DNA of 64,000 nt, taken from NCBI RefSeq assembly GCF_036014175.1, contig NZ_CP107917.1, positions 992,001 to 1,056,000 of the forward strand, in the 5' to 3' direction. Both the position numbers and the translations under genes were made by a program. Source of the DNA: Streptomyces sp. NBC_00443. Lineage in GTDB: Bacteria; Actinomycetota; Actinomycetes; Streptomycetales; Streptomycetaceae. Positions 23,768 through 32,893 of the stretch are shown here, one piece after another. The notes under the pieces were generated by a model. That model made no database searches. It was not told the origin of the DNA and saw nothing but the letters and a program-made list of their open reading frames with translations. Each line of letters begins with the position of its first letter. Within the stretch, counting starts at the first letter, position 1.

Positions 23768-24214
23768 GTGAGCATCTCCACCGATGGATACGTCCCGGGC
23801 CGCCACGGCCACTCCGCCACCACCGAGGCCGATCCCCGCAAGGTCGGCAAGGTGCGCACCGAGTACTCCCCAGCGCACGACGGCGACCCCGATCCCGGGG
23901 AGATCGTCTGGACCTGGGTGCCCTTCGAGGAGAACGACGGGCGGGGCAAGGACCGGCCGGTGCTCGTGGTGGCCCGGGAGGCCGGCGGGACGTTCCTCGC
24001 GGTGCAGCTGTCCAGCAAGCGGCACGACGGGGACCGTGAGTGGGTCGCCATCGGCAGCGGGCCGTGGGACCGGACCGGCCGCGACTCCTGGGTCGACGTG
24101 GACCGCATCCTCCGCCTGCACGAGCAGGGCATGCGCCGGGAGGCGTGCGCCCTGGACCGCGGCCGGTTCAACCTGGTCAGGCACCGGCTGCACGAGCGCT
24201 ACGGCTGGACCTGA
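23768..24214 (+). CDS. PemK/MazF-like protein (orphan toxin?)
   Basis: 148 aa. Residues 45-140 match the PemK/MazF fold (G-E-I-V-W-T-W-V-P-F-E-E-N, G-K-D-R-P-V-L-V-V-A-R-E). MazF-type proteins cleave RNA. No antitoxin gene lies next to it, the N-terminal 40 residues are an extra tail, and the gene is housekeeping-like in composition, so it may be a domesticated relative. GTG start. Ends 3 bases before the convergent gene. Confidence 0.75.
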   Translation: MSISTDGYVPGRHGHSATTEADPRKVGKVRTEYSPAHDGDPDPGEIVWTWVPFEENDGRGKDRPVLVVAREAGGTFLAVQLSSKRHDGDREWVAIGSGPWDRTGRDSWVDVDRILRLHEQGMRREACALDRGRFNLVRHRLHERYGWT

Positions 24215-24217
24215 GCA

Positions 24218-25042
24218 CTACCGCTGGAGCTGACCCTCGGGGAACGCCCGTACGAACGCGGCCCGCACCGGGCTGTCGGGCGTGCGGTCCAGGATGCCGA
24301 ACACCACGTGCTCGAAGGCCCCGGCGAACCGCCCGCCGGGCGCGAGCAGCCCCCGGAACGCGCCCGCCACCTGCGCCGGGTCGTTCTGGAACACCCCGCA
24401 GCCCCAGGCACCGAGCACCAGTCGCGGGTACCCGTGCGTCACGGCCGTCTCCAGTACCCGCTCGGCCCGGGTCGCAAGGGCGCCCGGCAGCTCGGCCGTG
24501 CGCTGCGGGGCCGTACGCCGGATGACGCCCGCGTTCGGTGCGGCGGCGGTCAGGAAACCGGCGGTGTACGGGGCCTGAAGCAGCCGGCCGCGGTCGTCGC
24601 GGAAGACGGGCACGCCGGGTGAGTGGATGACACGGTCGGTGTAGAACGGGTCGCGGTGGGCGCGGTGGTGGTCGTAGAACGCGCGGGCGACGAGCAGGCA
24701 GGTGTACAGCGCCGAGGCGCGGCACAGGGCTTCCTCCTGGGCCTGGGCGCCGTTCAGATAGCCGCCGCCCGGGTTGCGGGCCGAGGCGAAGTTCAGTCCG
24801 GCTGTCCCGGCGCCGAGGCGGCGGGCCGCCTCCATGCTGCTCTCGCCCGTGACCTCGAAGAACGTCTCCCGCTGGGGGACCTGCGGCACCGGCACCGGGT
24901 CCGGCCCGGACATCCGGGTGCCGTCCCGCGCCGCCTCGATCGCCGCCGCGAGGGACACCTCGCGGCCGTCCGGCGCTCGGTACCTCCCCGCCGCCACGAT
25001 CTCTTCCGTCTGCTGCGCGATGCCGCGCAGGCGCGCGCTCAT
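24218..25042 (-). CDS. TIGR02452-family (macro-domain-like) protein
   Basis: 274 aa. N-terminal R-x-x-I-A-x-Q-T-E-E-I, then the family core: G-L-N-F-A-S-A-R-N-P-G-G-G-Y-L-N-G-A-Q-A-Q-E-E-A-L-C-R split in the middle, Y-T-D-R-V-I-H-S-P-G-V-P-V-F-R, and L-G-A-W-G-C-G-V-F-Q-N-D. Members of this microbial family are related to poly(ADP-ribose) glycohydrolases and probably remove ADP-ribose. Start at the ATG of M-S-A-R-L-R-G-I; the longer frame is non-coding-like. Confidence 0.88.
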   Translation of the reverse strand: MSARLRGIAQQTEEIVAAGRYRAPDGREVSLAAAIEAARDGTRMSGPDPVPVPQVPQRETFFEVTGESSMEAARRLGAGTAGLNFASARNPGGGYLNGAQAQEEALCRASALYTCLLVARAFYDHHRAHRDPFYTDRVIHSPGVPVFRDDRGRLLQAPYTAGFLTAAAPNAGVIRRTAPQRTAELPGALATRAERVLETAVTHGYPRLVLGAWGCGVFQNDPAQVAGAFRGLLAPGGRFAGAFEHVVFGILDRTPDSPVRAAFVRAFPEGQLQR

Positions 25043-25353
25043 GGCGCCACCCCCGTGCGCGCCATGACCGTGCGACCGCGTCGGCTGCACGCGATCTCCC
25101 CCGCCGTGCTCATGCACGCATCCTGAGCGATGCTGGTCCTGCGGTGCAACAGAATTTCCGGGCCCCGACAGCCGACTGAGAACAAGCGGGAAAGCCCCCG
25201 CTAACGCCCGGAGAGCAAAGATTACGCACCCGGAACGTGCCGGTACGCGCCCTTGTGCGAAGCGACGTGAGGGTCTTGGGTGGGACGAGTGTGCCGGCCC
25301 GCCCACAAGATCCGGGCCGGGCGGCATCGTGGACGCTCAGGAGGATCCAAGAC
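25043..25353. other. Divergent intergenic region upstream of egtA
   Basis: 311 bases between the divergent TIGR02452 and egtA genes, presumably carrying both promoters. I see no operator-like palindrome or riboswitch that I can name. Confidence 0.4.
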
Positions 25354-26658
25354 ATGTCAGATTCGGTGAGCGACTGTACGGAGCAGCCGCGCTCCGCAGT
25401 CACCGAAGCCGAGGTGGAGGCCCTCGTCAGGGGCATCTGCTTCAAGACCGGCCCGCCACGCACCCTCGGGGTCGAAGTGGAATGGCTCGTCCACGAGCTG
25501 CGCAGCCCGCAGCTCCCCGTGACACCCGAACGACTCGAAGCGGCCTACGCCGCACTACGGACCGTGCCCCTGAGGTCGGCGCTCACCGTCGAACCCGGCG
25601 GTCAGCTGGAGCTGAGCTCCCCGCCCGCCGCCTCGCTGATGGAGTGCATCGGTACCGTCTCCGCCGACCTCGACGCCGCCCGCGCCGTGCTGCGCGAGCA
25701 CAGCCTCGGTCTGGTCGGCATGGGCAACGATCCCTGGCACTCGCCCCGCCGTTTCCTGCGCCAGCCGCGCTATGACGCCATGGAGGCGTATCTGGACCGG
25801 GCGGGCCCGGCCGGCCGCGCCATGATGTGCACCTCGGCCTCCGTGCAGGTGTGCCTGGACTCCGGATACGAGGAGCCCGGCCCGCTCGGGCACGGACGGC
25901 GCTGGTGGCTGGCACACCAGCTGGGCGCGGTCCTGGTCGCCGTCTTCGCCAACTCCCCACTGGCCGGGAACGAGCCCACGGGCTGGCTCTCCACCCGGCA
26001 GTTGCTGTGGATGGAGATCGGCCCGGGCCGCGCGGGCACACCTCCGCTGGACGGCGACCCGAGGGTCGCCTGGGCGCGGCACGTCCTGGACGCGCCGGTG
26101 ATGTGCGTGCGGCAGGACGGCGGCCCGTGGGACGTCCCGGACGGGCTGACGTTCCGGGAGTGGACCAGGTCGGGAGCGCCGAGGCCACCGACGCAGGAGG
26201 ACCTCGACTACCACCTCACGACACTGTTCCCGCCGGTCAGACCGCGGGGCCATCTGGAACTGCGCATGATCGACGCACAGCCGGGCGAGGACGGGTGGAT
26301 CGTGCCGCTCGCCGTGACCACGGCGCTCTTCGACGACCCCGAGGCCGCCGAGACCGCCTACCGCACGGTGAAGCCGCTGGCCGAGCGCGGCATGTCGCTG
26401 CCTGCCCCGCACAACCCGCTGTGGCTCGACGCGGCCCGCTCGGGCCTCGCCGACCCCGAGTTGCAGGAGGTCGCGGACACCTGCTTCGCGGCGGCACTGG
26501 AGGCCCTGCCCCGGCTGGGGGCCACGGCCGAGGTCACGAACGCCGTCGCGGCGTACCGGGACCGCTATGTCAGCAAGGGCCGCTGCCCCGCCGACGACCT
26601 GCTGGACGAGCTCTACGGCACGGACCGCACCCTGCACGGGAAGGACGACCGGACATGA
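25354..26658 (+). CDS. egtA: Ergothioneine biosynthesis glutamate-cysteine ligase EgtA
   Basis: 434 aa, GCS2-type ligase. Makes gamma-glutamylcysteine from Glu and Cys with ATP, the sulfur donor for EgtB. L-G-V-E-V-E-W-L-V at about residues 39-47 and E-P-G-G-Q-L-E-L-S-S-P at about 82-92 are the ATP/metal-binding signatures; H-L-E-L-R-M-I-D-A-Q follows near 300. ATG with GGAGGA 11 bases upstream. First gene of a tightly coupled egtABCD operon: its stop overlaps egtB by ATGA. Confidence 0.95.
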   Translation: MSDSVSDCTEQPRSAVTEAEVEALVRGICFKTGPPRTLGVEVEWLVHELRSPQLPVTPERLEAAYAALRTVPLRSALTVEPGGQLELSSPPAASLMECIGTVSADLDAARAVLREHSLGLVGMGNDPWHSPRRFLRQPRYDAMEAYLDRAGPAGRAMMCTSASVQVCLDSGYEEPGPLGHGRRWWLAHQLGAVLVAVFANSPLAGNEPTGWLSTRQLLWMEIGPGRAGTPPLDGDPRVAWARHVLDAPVMCVRQDGGPWDVPDGLTFREWTRSGAPRPPTQEDLDYHLTTLFPPVRPRGHLELRMIDAQPGEDGWIVPLAVTTALFDDPEAAETAYRTVKPLAERGMSLPAPHNPLWLDAARSGLADPELQEVADTCFAAALEALPRLGATAEVTNAVAAYRDRYVSKGRCPADDLLDELYGTDRTLHGKDDRT

Positions 26659-27974
26659 CCGACCCCGCCCACGACGCCGACACGCTCCGCGAGCGGGCAC
26701 TGACCACCCTCACCACCGCCCGTGCCCGGACGACCCTGCTGACCTCCTGCGTCGAGGACCCCGATCTCACCGCCCAGCACTCGCCGCTGATGTCCCCGCT
26801 GGTGTGGGACCTCGCGCACATCAGCAACCAGGAGGAGCAGTGGCTGCTCCGGACGGTCGCCGGGCGGGAGGCGATGCGGCCCGAGATCGACGGCATCTAC
26901 GACGCCTTCGAGCACCCCCGCGCCGCCCGCCCCACCCTGCCGCTGCTGCCGCCGGCCGAGGCCCGTCACTACGCGTCCGAGGTGCGCGGGCGGGTCCTGG
27001 ACCTGCTGGAGAGCACCGCATTCCACGGGACGCGACTGACCGAGGCGGCCTTCGCCTTCGGGATGATCGCGCAGCACGAACAGCAGCACGACGAGACGAT
27101 GCTGATCACCCATCAGCTCCGCAAGGGCCCCCAGGCCCTGACCGCCCCCGACCCGGATCCGGCACCCTTGATGACGGGCCCGTCCGAAGTCCTGGTCCCC
27201 GGCGGCCCGTTCACGATGGGCACCTCTACCGAGCCGTGGGCACTGGACAACGAACGCCCGGCACACCGGCGCGAGGTGCCGCCGTTCTACATCGACACCA
27301 CGCCGGTGACGAACGCCGCGTACAAGGCCTTCATCGAGGACGGCGGCTACGACGACGACCGCTGGTGGACGCCGGAGGGCTGGGCGCACATCCGCGGGAA
27401 CTCGATCCACGCCCCGCTGTTCTGGCGCCGGGACGGCAAGCAGTGGCTCCGCCGCCGCTTCGGCGTCACCGAGGTGGTACCGCCGGACGAGCCCGTCCTG
27501 CATGTGTGCTGGTACGAGGCGGACGCCTACGCCCGCTGGGCCGGGCGCAGGCTGCCCACCGAGGCCGAGTGGGAGAAGGCCGCCCGCCACGACCCGGCCG
27601 GGGACCGCTCGATGCGCTACCCGTGGGGCGACGACGATCCCGGACCGGAGCACGCCAACCTCGGCCAGCGGCATCTGCGCCCCGCGCCGGCCGGCAGCTA
27701 TCCGGAGGGCGAGTCGCCGCTCGGTGTACGGCAGTTGATAGGTGACGTGTGGGAGTGGACGGCGAGCGACTTCCTGCCGTACCCGGGCTTCCAGGCGTTC
27801 CCGTACAAGGAGTACTCGGAGGTGTTCTTCGGGCCCGAGTACAAGGTGCTGCGCGGCGGCGCCTTCGCCGTGGACGCGGTCGCCTGCCGGGGCACCTTCC
27901 GCAACTGGGACCATCCGATACGGCGGCAGATCTTCTCCGGGTTCCGCACGGCCCGGTCCGCGGGGGACGTCTGA
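26655..27974 (+). CDS. egtB: Ergothioneine sulfoxide synthase EgtB
   Basis: 439 aa. N-terminal DinB_2 helical bundle (about 10-165) with the iron-binding histidines (D-L-A-H-I-S-N-x-E-E and H-E-Q-Q-H-D-E-T-M) and a C-terminal formylglycine-generating-enzyme-like domain (about 180-437: P-G-G-P-F-T-M-G-T, L-P-T-E-A-E-W-E-K-A-A, G-D-V-W-E-W-T-A-S-D-F). Oxygen-dependent C-S bond formation between trimethylhistidine and gamma-Glu-Cys. ATGA overlap with egtA and TGATG overlap with egtC. Confidence 0.96.
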   Translation: MTDPAHDADTLRERALTTLTTARARTTLLTSCVEDPDLTAQHSPLMSPLVWDLAHISNQEEQWLLRTVAGREAMRPEIDGIYDAFEHPRAARPTLPLLPPAEARHYASEVRGRVLDLLESTAFHGTRLTEAAFAFGMIAQHEQQHDETMLITHQLRKGPQALTAPDPDPAPLMTGPSEVLVPGGPFTMGTSTEPWALDNERPAHRREVPPFYIDTTPVTNAAYKAFIEDGGYDDDRWWTPEGWAHIRGNSIHAPLFWRRDGKQWLRRRFGVTEVVPPDEPVLHVCWYEADAYARWAGRRLPTEAEWEKAARHDPAGDRSMRYPWGDDDPGPEHANLGQRHLRPAPAGSYPEGESPLGVRQLIGDVWEWTASDFLPYPGFQAFPYKEYSEVFFGPEYKVLRGGAFAVDAVACRGTFRNWDHPIRRQIFSGFRTARSAGDV

Positions 27975-28768
27975 TGTGCCGTCACCTGGCCTATCTGGGT
28001 CCCGAGGAGCCGCTCGGCAGACTCCTCGCCGAGCCTCCGCACGGGCTGTACCGCCAGTCGTGGGCACCTCGACGGCAGCGGTACGGGACCGTCAACGCCG
28101 ATGGTTTCGGGATCGGTTGGTACGCCGACGGGGACCCGGTGCCGGCCCGGTACCGCCGGGCCGGGCCGATCTGGGCGGACCCGTCCTTCGCCGATCTGGC
28201 ACGGGTCGTACGCAGCGGCGCGCTGCTGGCCGCCGTACGGGACGCGACGCTGCCGGGCGCCGATCAGGAGGCCGCGGCGGCGCCGTTCGCCGGCGGTCCC
28301 TGGCTGTTCAGCCACAACGGCGCGGTGAAGGGCTGGCCGGGCTCGCTCGCCGCGCTCGTGCCGACCCTGCCCGCGGTGGACCTGCTGTCGATGGAGGCCC
28401 GCAACGACTCGGCGCTCGTGTGGGCGCTGGTCGTCGCGCGGTTGCGCGGCGGCGACGAGGAGGGGCAGGCACTGGCCGACACGGTCCTGGAGGTCGCCGC
28501 GGCGGCCCCCGGTTCCCGGCTCAACCTGCTGCTCAGCAACGGCGAGACCATCGCCGCGACCGCCTGGGGCGACACCCTCTTCTATCTGACCCGGCCCGGC
28601 GGCGGCACCGTCGTGGCCTCCGAGCCGTACGACGACGATCCGCACTGGCAGGAGGTCCCCGACCGGACCCTCCTCGCGGCGAGCCGCACCGATGTGCTGC
28701 TCACCCCGCTCAAGGATCCGAGCGACCCCCTGCAACCCTCCGGACCACCGAAGGAGCCCAGCACGTGA
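27974..28768 (+). CDS. egtC: Ergothioneine biosynthesis amidohydrolase EgtC
   Basis: 264 aa, class II glutamine-amidotransferase fold. The N-terminal Cys after the initiator Met (M-C-R-H-L-A-Y-L-G) is the nucleophile; N-A-D-G-F-G-I-G-W-Y and F-S-H-N-G-A-V follow. Removes the gamma-glutamyl group from the EgtB product. Overlaps egtB by one base and egtD by four (GTGA). Confidence 0.95.
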   Translation: MCRHLAYLGPEEPLGRLLAEPPHGLYRQSWAPRRQRYGTVNADGFGIGWYADGDPVPARYRRAGPIWADPSFADLARVVRSGALLAAVRDATLPGADQEAAAAPFAGGPWLFSHNGAVKGWPGSLAALVPTLPAVDLLSMEARNDSALVWALVVARLRGGDEEGQALADTVLEVAAAAPGSRLNLLLSNGETIAATAWGDTLFYLTRPGGGTVVASEPYDDDPHWQEVPDRTLLAASRTDVLLTPLKDPSDPLQPSGPPKEPST

Positions 28769-29727
28769 GTCCGTTCCTTCTCACTCGCACCCTGCCCGAG
28801 GACGCCACCGACGCCGCACTGCGCGCCGACGTCCTCAAGGGCCTGACGAGCACGCCCAAGACGCTGCCGCCGAAGTGGTTCTACGACGCGCAGGGCAGCG
28901 AACTGTTCGAGAAGATCACCGAGTTGCCCGAGTACTACCCGACGCGCGCCGAGCGCGAGATCCTCGTCGACCGGGCCGGCGAGATCGCCGCGGCCACCGG
29001 CGCCCGCACTCTGGTCGAACTGGGCTCCGGCTCCTCGGAGAAGACGCGGCACCTGCTCGACGCGCTGACGGGACTGCACACGTACGTCCCCGTCGACGTC
29101 AGCGAGAGCGCGCTCACGCAGGCCGGGCACGCGCTCATCGAGGAGCGGCCGGAGCTCGACGTGCACGCGCTGATCGCCGACTTCACCGGCGGGCTGACGC
29201 TGCCGGACACGCCGGGCCCCCGGCTGGTGGCGTTCCTCGGCGGCACGATCGGCAATCTGCTGCCGGCTGAGCGTGCCGCGTTCCTCGCGTCGGTGCGGTC
29301 CCTGCTCTCCCCCGGTGACGCGCTGCTGCTCGGCACGGATCTGGTCAAGGACGAGCGGGTCCTGGTCGAGGCGTACGACGACGCTGCCGGGGTGACGGCC
29401 GCGTTCAACAAGAACGTCCTGGCGGTGATCGACCGCGAGTTGGGCGCCGACTTCGATCCGGCCGCGTTCGACCACGCCGCCGTGTGGGACGCGGACCACG
29501 AGTGGATAGAGATGCGGCTGCGCTCCCGTACGGCGCAGACGGTGAAGGTGCCCGCGCTGGGCCTCGCCGTCGACTTCGCGGCGGGCGAGGACATGCGCAC
29601 CGAGGTGTCGGCGAAGTTCCGCAGGGACGGTGTCCGCGCGGAACTGTCCGATGCCGGGCTGGAGCTGGCGCACTGGTGGACGGACGGTGAGGGCCGCTTC
29701 GCGCTGTCACTGAGCGTGGCGCGGTGA
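28765..29727 (+). CDS. egtD: L-histidine N-alpha-methyltransferase EgtD
   Basis: 320 aa, SAM-dependent histidine methyltransferase (PF10017). Makes trimethylhistidine (hercynine), the other EgtB substrate. Visible: K-W-F-Y-D-A-Q-G-S-E-L-F-E-x-I-T-x-L-P-E-Y-Y-x-T-R-A-E at about 37-63 and the SAM loop E-L-G-S-G-S-S-E-K-T. GTG start preceded by AAGGAG. Last gene of the operon; egtE, the C-S lyase for the last step, is not nearby. Confidence 0.96.
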   Translation: MSPFLLTRTLPEDATDAALRADVLKGLTSTPKTLPPKWFYDAQGSELFEKITELPEYYPTRAEREILVDRAGEIAAATGARTLVELGSGSSEKTRHLLDALTGLHTYVPVDVSESALTQAGHALIEERPELDVHALIADFTGGLTLPDTPGPRLVAFLGGTIGNLLPAERAAFLASVRSLLSPGDALLLGTDLVKDERVLVEAYDDAAGVTAAFNKNVLAVIDRELGADFDPAAFDHAAVWDADHEWIEMRLRSRTAQTVKVPALGLAVDFAAGEDMRTEVSAKFRRDGVRAELSDAGLELAHWWTDGEGRFALSLSVAR

Positions 29728-29791
29728 CGGACGGCTCGCGCGATGCCCCGCCTTGGGGCACCGTGGAGGGACGCGTGAGAGGAGCAGCCAC

Positions 29792-30007
29792 ATGTCGAAC
29801 CACACCTACCGGGTCACGGATATCGTCGGCACCTCGCCGGAGGGCGTGGACCAGGCCATCCGCAACGGCATCGAGCGTGCCTCGCAGACCCTGCGCAACC
29901 TGGACTGGTTCGAGGTGACCGAGGTGCGCGGCCAGCTCGACGACGGGCAGATCGCGCACTGGCAGGTGACCATGAAGGTCGGCTTCCGCCTGGACGAGAC
30001 CGGGTAG
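29792..30007 (+). CDS. Dodecin (flavin-binding protein)
   Basis: 71 aa, normal length for dodecin. Forms a dodecameric shell that binds riboflavin or FMN/CoA. Signature V-T-D-I-V-G-T-S-P-E-G-V-D-Q-A-I-x-N-G-I at 8-27 and L-D-W-F-E-V at 37-42 (the Trp stacks on flavin), then W-Q-V-T-M-K-V-G-F-R-L. RBS AGAGGAG. It follows egtD by 64 bases. Confidence 0.94.
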   Translation: MSNHTYRVTDIVGTSPEGVDQAIRNGIERASQTLRNLDWFEVTEVRGQLDDGQIAHWQVTMKVGFRLDETG

Positions 30008-30025
30008 CAGGCCCGGCCCCTCTCC

Positions 30026-30517
30026 TCAGGTCCGCCCCTCCCGCTCCTGTGCCACCTTCAGCGCTGCGGACGGGGCGGACCAGCGTGCCCGTACGACGGT
30101 GAATCCGGCCCGTTCGGCGTCCTCGCAGACCAGCTCGTCGTCGTCCACCAGGACCCGGATCTCGTGGGTCCGGGCGAGGCGGCGCAGGGTCTCCAGCTTG
30201 GTGCGCCGGGCGGGCCGCCGGTCGTCGTTGCGCCGCATGTGCACACGCCCCTCGGGCAGCCCGTGCGCGGCGAGCCAGTCAAGCGTGTCGCGCCGGCAGC
30301 GCTCGGGCCGCCCGGTCAGATAGCGGACCTCGCACTCCTTCGCGCTCTCCCGCGCCAGCGCGACGCCCTCCGAGAGGGGCGGGTCGTCCGGTGCGGCCCC
30401 GAAGAACCCGTCCCAGTCACGCGGCTTGCGCTCCAGGAAGTGCTGCCGGTGCGCCGTGTCGGCGAGGGTGTTGTCCAGGTCGAACACGGCGAGAGGGCGG
30501 TCGTGGCTGTCGGTCAC
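30026..30517 (-). CDS. HAD-family phosphatase (PNKP-like 3' phosphatase domain)
   Basis: 163 aa. HAD motif I is V-F-D-L-D-N-T-L-A-D (about 11-20); Y-L-T-G-R-P-E at about 66-72 is motif II; K-L-E-T-L is motif III and V-D-D-D-E motif IV. The H-F-L-E-R-K-P-R-D-W-D-x-F and T-G-R-P spacing resembles phosphatase domains of polynucleotide kinases and phage-like HAD proteins. Start at GTG 30517 with GAGGG close upstream; an in-frame GTG lies 9 bases earlier. Confidence 0.85.
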   Translation of the reverse strand: MTDSHDRPLAVFDLDNTLADTAHRQHFLERKPRDWDGFFGAAPDDPPLSEGVALARESAKECEVRYLTGRPERCRRDTLDWLAAHGLPEGRVHMRRNDDRRPARRTKLETLRRLARTHEIRVLVDDDELVCEDAERAGFTVVRARWSAPSAALKVAQEREGRT

Positions 30518-30677
30518 GTCCCTCACCCTAATCCGGGGCCCTGATGTGGGACAGTCCGACCCGGAGACATGGTCCGGACTAATTCACCGACAGCCGTTAT
30601 CCGCACGTTTCACATGATCGCCCAAAAGCATGAGGGGCGCGAATGCGCCACCGTGGGGCGGCAATTCACGTCGACGG

Positions 30678-30707
30678 TTGATTGCTCAAAGAGAGCGCTG
30701 TCATACT
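30678..30707 (+). promoter_or_regulatory. Candidate vegetative promoter for the DUF485/symporter pair
   Basis: TTGATT (30678-30683), 18 bases, CATACT (30702-30707), about 93 bases before the DUF485 start. It stands out as an AT-richer stretch in this GC-rich genome. Judged by eye only. Confidence 0.35.
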
Positions 30708-30799
30708 CCGGCTTCCGGCTTTCGCCCCCCGCCACCCGTCCCCCGTCAGGCCCGCACTCCCCAGTGTGTTCGGCATGCCGCAGCGAAGAAGGTGCGCCT

Positions 30800-31222
30800 G
30801 TGCCCGAGTTTTCACCATGGCAAGACAACTCTTCCACATACGGTTCGCCGGACAATGGCCGCGTACCGTCCAGACGCATATCCGACGATGCCGAATTCCA
30901 CTCACTTCGCCGTGCCCAGCGCAGGTTCGGGGTGCGCGCGACGCTTCTTTCGGTCGGCGGATTCCTGCTGTACGTACTGCTGTCGCATACCGCTCCCGGC
31001 CTGATGAACCAGCGTCTGACCGGCGACCTCACCCTCGGCCTCGCGCTGGGTCTCGGCCAGTTCGTCGTGATGGGCGTGACGGCCTGGTGCTACCAACGGC
31101 ACATGCGCACCCGTGTCGACCCGCTGGCCCGCGGCCTGGCCTCGCGACTGCGGCAGCAGGAGCTGGGATCACCCCACGCCGCCGCGCCGCACGGCGAGGC
31201 CGGGGGGTACCGCACGTGGTGA
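30800..31222 (+). CDS. DUF485 membrane protein
   Basis: 140 aa. Soluble N-terminus, then two membrane spans (about 47-66 and 78-101), R-R-A-Q-R-R-F-G-V-R-A before the first, typical of DUF485. DUF485 proteins (like YjcH) accompany ActP-type acetate symporters, as here. GTG start chosen because GAAGAAGG lies 7 bases upstream; the stop overlaps the symporter start (GTGA). Confidence 0.82.
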   Translation: MPEFSPWQDNSSTYGSPDNGRVPSRRISDDAEFHSLRRAQRRFGVRATLLSVGGFLLYVLLSHTAPGLMNQRLTGDLTLGLALGLGQFVVMGVTAWCYQRHMRTRVDPLARGLASRLRQQELGSPHAAAPHGEAGGYRTW

Positions 31223-32820
31223 CCGAGTCCGCAGGCATCGTCGACAGGTTCAGCCTCAACCTGACGTTCGTGCTGTTCCTGTCGGTGGTCGTGGTCACGC
31301 TGTTCATGGCGCTGCTGACAGCCCCTCAGCGCGACGAGATCAGCGAGTTCTACCTCGGCAACCGCACCATGTCCCCGCTGCGCAACGGCCTCGCGATGTG
31401 CGGCGACTACGTGTCGGCCGCGACCCTGCTGGGCAGCACCGGACTGGTCGCGCTCAACGGCTACGACGGTCTGCTCTACCTGGGCGGAACCGTCGTGGCC
31501 TGGATGATGGTGCTGCTGCTCATCGCCGAACCCCTGCGCCGCGCGGGCAAGTTCACCCTGGGTGACACGCTCGCCCTGCGGCTGCCACGGATGCAACGCC
31601 CGGTCAGACTCGCCGTCGCGATATGCACCCTCGCCATCGCGACGCTCTACCTCGTCGCTCAACTCGTCGGCAGTATCGCCCTGTTGACCCAGTTCACGGG
31701 CGAACCCGGCGCCGCGACACGGACCCTGTGCGTGATCGTGATCGGCACCGTCGTCATCGTGTATGCCGCGATCGGCGGCGCGCCCGGCGCCACCGTCATC
31801 CAGATCATCAAGGCCGTGATGCTGGTGGCGGGCGTGACGGTCACCGCGGTCATGGTGCTCAACCACTACGACTGGAATCCGGGCGCCCTGCTGTCCGCGG
31901 CAGCGAACCACAGCGGCACCGGCACACTGTTCCTCGAACCCGGACTGCGCTACGGCGTCAGCACGACCAGCAAGCTCGACTTCTTCAGCCTGGAACTGGC
32001 GATCGTGCTGGGCCTTGCCGCCCTCCCCCACGTGCTGATGCGCCTGCTCGCGCCGCGCAAGATCGACGTGCTGCGCTCCTCGGTTGTGTGGGCGGTGGGC
32101 CTGGTCGGCCTGGTCTGCCTCGCGGCCGGCATCCTCGGCCTCGGCGCCACCGCCATCGTCGGCCGGGAGACCATCGCGGAGACGGATCACAAGGGCGACT
32201 CCGCCGTCCTGCTCCTCGCCAACGCCCTGGGCGGCGGCATCCTCACCGCCCTGCTGTCCTGTCTCGCCTTCGTCACACTGCTCGCGGTCGCGGCCGGCCT
32301 CACCCTTGCCGCCGCCTCGTCCCTCGCCCACGACCTGTACGGCGAGGTGATCCGCAAGGGGCGCGCGAGCGAGACCGAGGAACTGATGGTCGCCCGGCTG
32401 TCCGCGGCCGTCATCGGCGTCCTCGCCATGATGCTCGCCCTCGTCTCCTGGGGCGCCAACACGGCGACGCTCGCGTTCCTCGCCTTCGCGATGGCGGCGT
32501 CCGCGATCCTGCCGACGATCGTGTACACCCTCTTCTGGCGCCGCTTCACCGGGCAGGGAGCGCTGCTCAGCCTCTGGGGCGGCCTGGTGTGCTCGGTGCT
32601 GCTGGTGCTGTTCTCCCCGGTGGTCTCCTCCACGCCGGGCTCCTTCTACCCGGACTCGGACTTCGCCTGGTTCCCGCTCCAGAACCCCGGCATCGTCTCC
32701 ATCCCGGCGGGCTTCTTCCTCGGCTGGCTCGGCACGGTGCTGAGCGACCGCCGGCAGCCCCGGGACGACGCCGCCTACGAGGAGTTCGAGGTGACGATGC
32801 TGGTCGGCGCCACGGAGTGA
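31219..32820 (+). CDS. Sodium/solute symporter (ActP-like)
   Basis: 533 aa, SSS family with about 13 membrane spans. Y-L-G-N-R-T-M-S-P and C-G-D-Y-V-S-A-A-T-L-L-G at about 40-72 are typical of acetate/monocarboxylate permeases; P-H-V-L-M-R-L at about 270 is the conserved ActP helix. Likely imports acetate or another short carboxylate with Na+. Coupled to the DUF485 gene, as in yjcH-actP. Confidence 0.9.
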   Translation: MTESAGIVDRFSLNLTFVLFLSVVVVTLFMALLTAPQRDEISEFYLGNRTMSPLRNGLAMCGDYVSAATLLGSTGLVALNGYDGLLYLGGTVVAWMMVLLLIAEPLRRAGKFTLGDTLALRLPRMQRPVRLAVAICTLAIATLYLVAQLVGSIALLTQFTGEPGAATRTLCVIVIGTVVIVYAAIGGAPGATVIQIIKAVMLVAGVTVTAVMVLNHYDWNPGALLSAAANHSGTGTLFLEPGLRYGVSTTSKLDFFSLELAIVLGLAALPHVLMRLLAPRKIDVLRSSVVWAVGLVGLVCLAAGILGLGATAIVGRETIAETDHKGDSAVLLLANALGGGILTALLSCLAFVTLLAVAAGLTLAAASSLAHDLYGEVIRKGRASETEELMVARLSAAVIGVLAMMLALVSWGANTATLAFLAFAMAASAILPTIVYTLFWRRFTGQGALLSLWGGLVCSVLLVLFSPVVSSTPGSFYPDSDFAWFPLQNPGIVSIPAGFFLGWLGTVLSDRRQPRDDAAYEEFEVTMLVGATE

Positions 32821-32833
32821 CTCCGGACGCAAT

Positions 32834-32854
32834 TGTTAATGGGATCCATTTTCA
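32834..32854. promoter_or_regulatory. Zur-box-like palindrome
   Basis: TG-TT-AATGG-GAT-CCATT-TT-CA: seven base pairs on each side of the dyad, 40 bases before the bL32 start codon. It resembles actinobacterial Zur boxes (half site CATTTTCA) and precedes a cysteine-free ribosomal protein paralogue, the classical Zur target. Confidence 0.7.
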
Positions 32855-32893
32855 TATAGCCTCCTCGGTGTTCACCGACCGAGGAGGTCCGTC

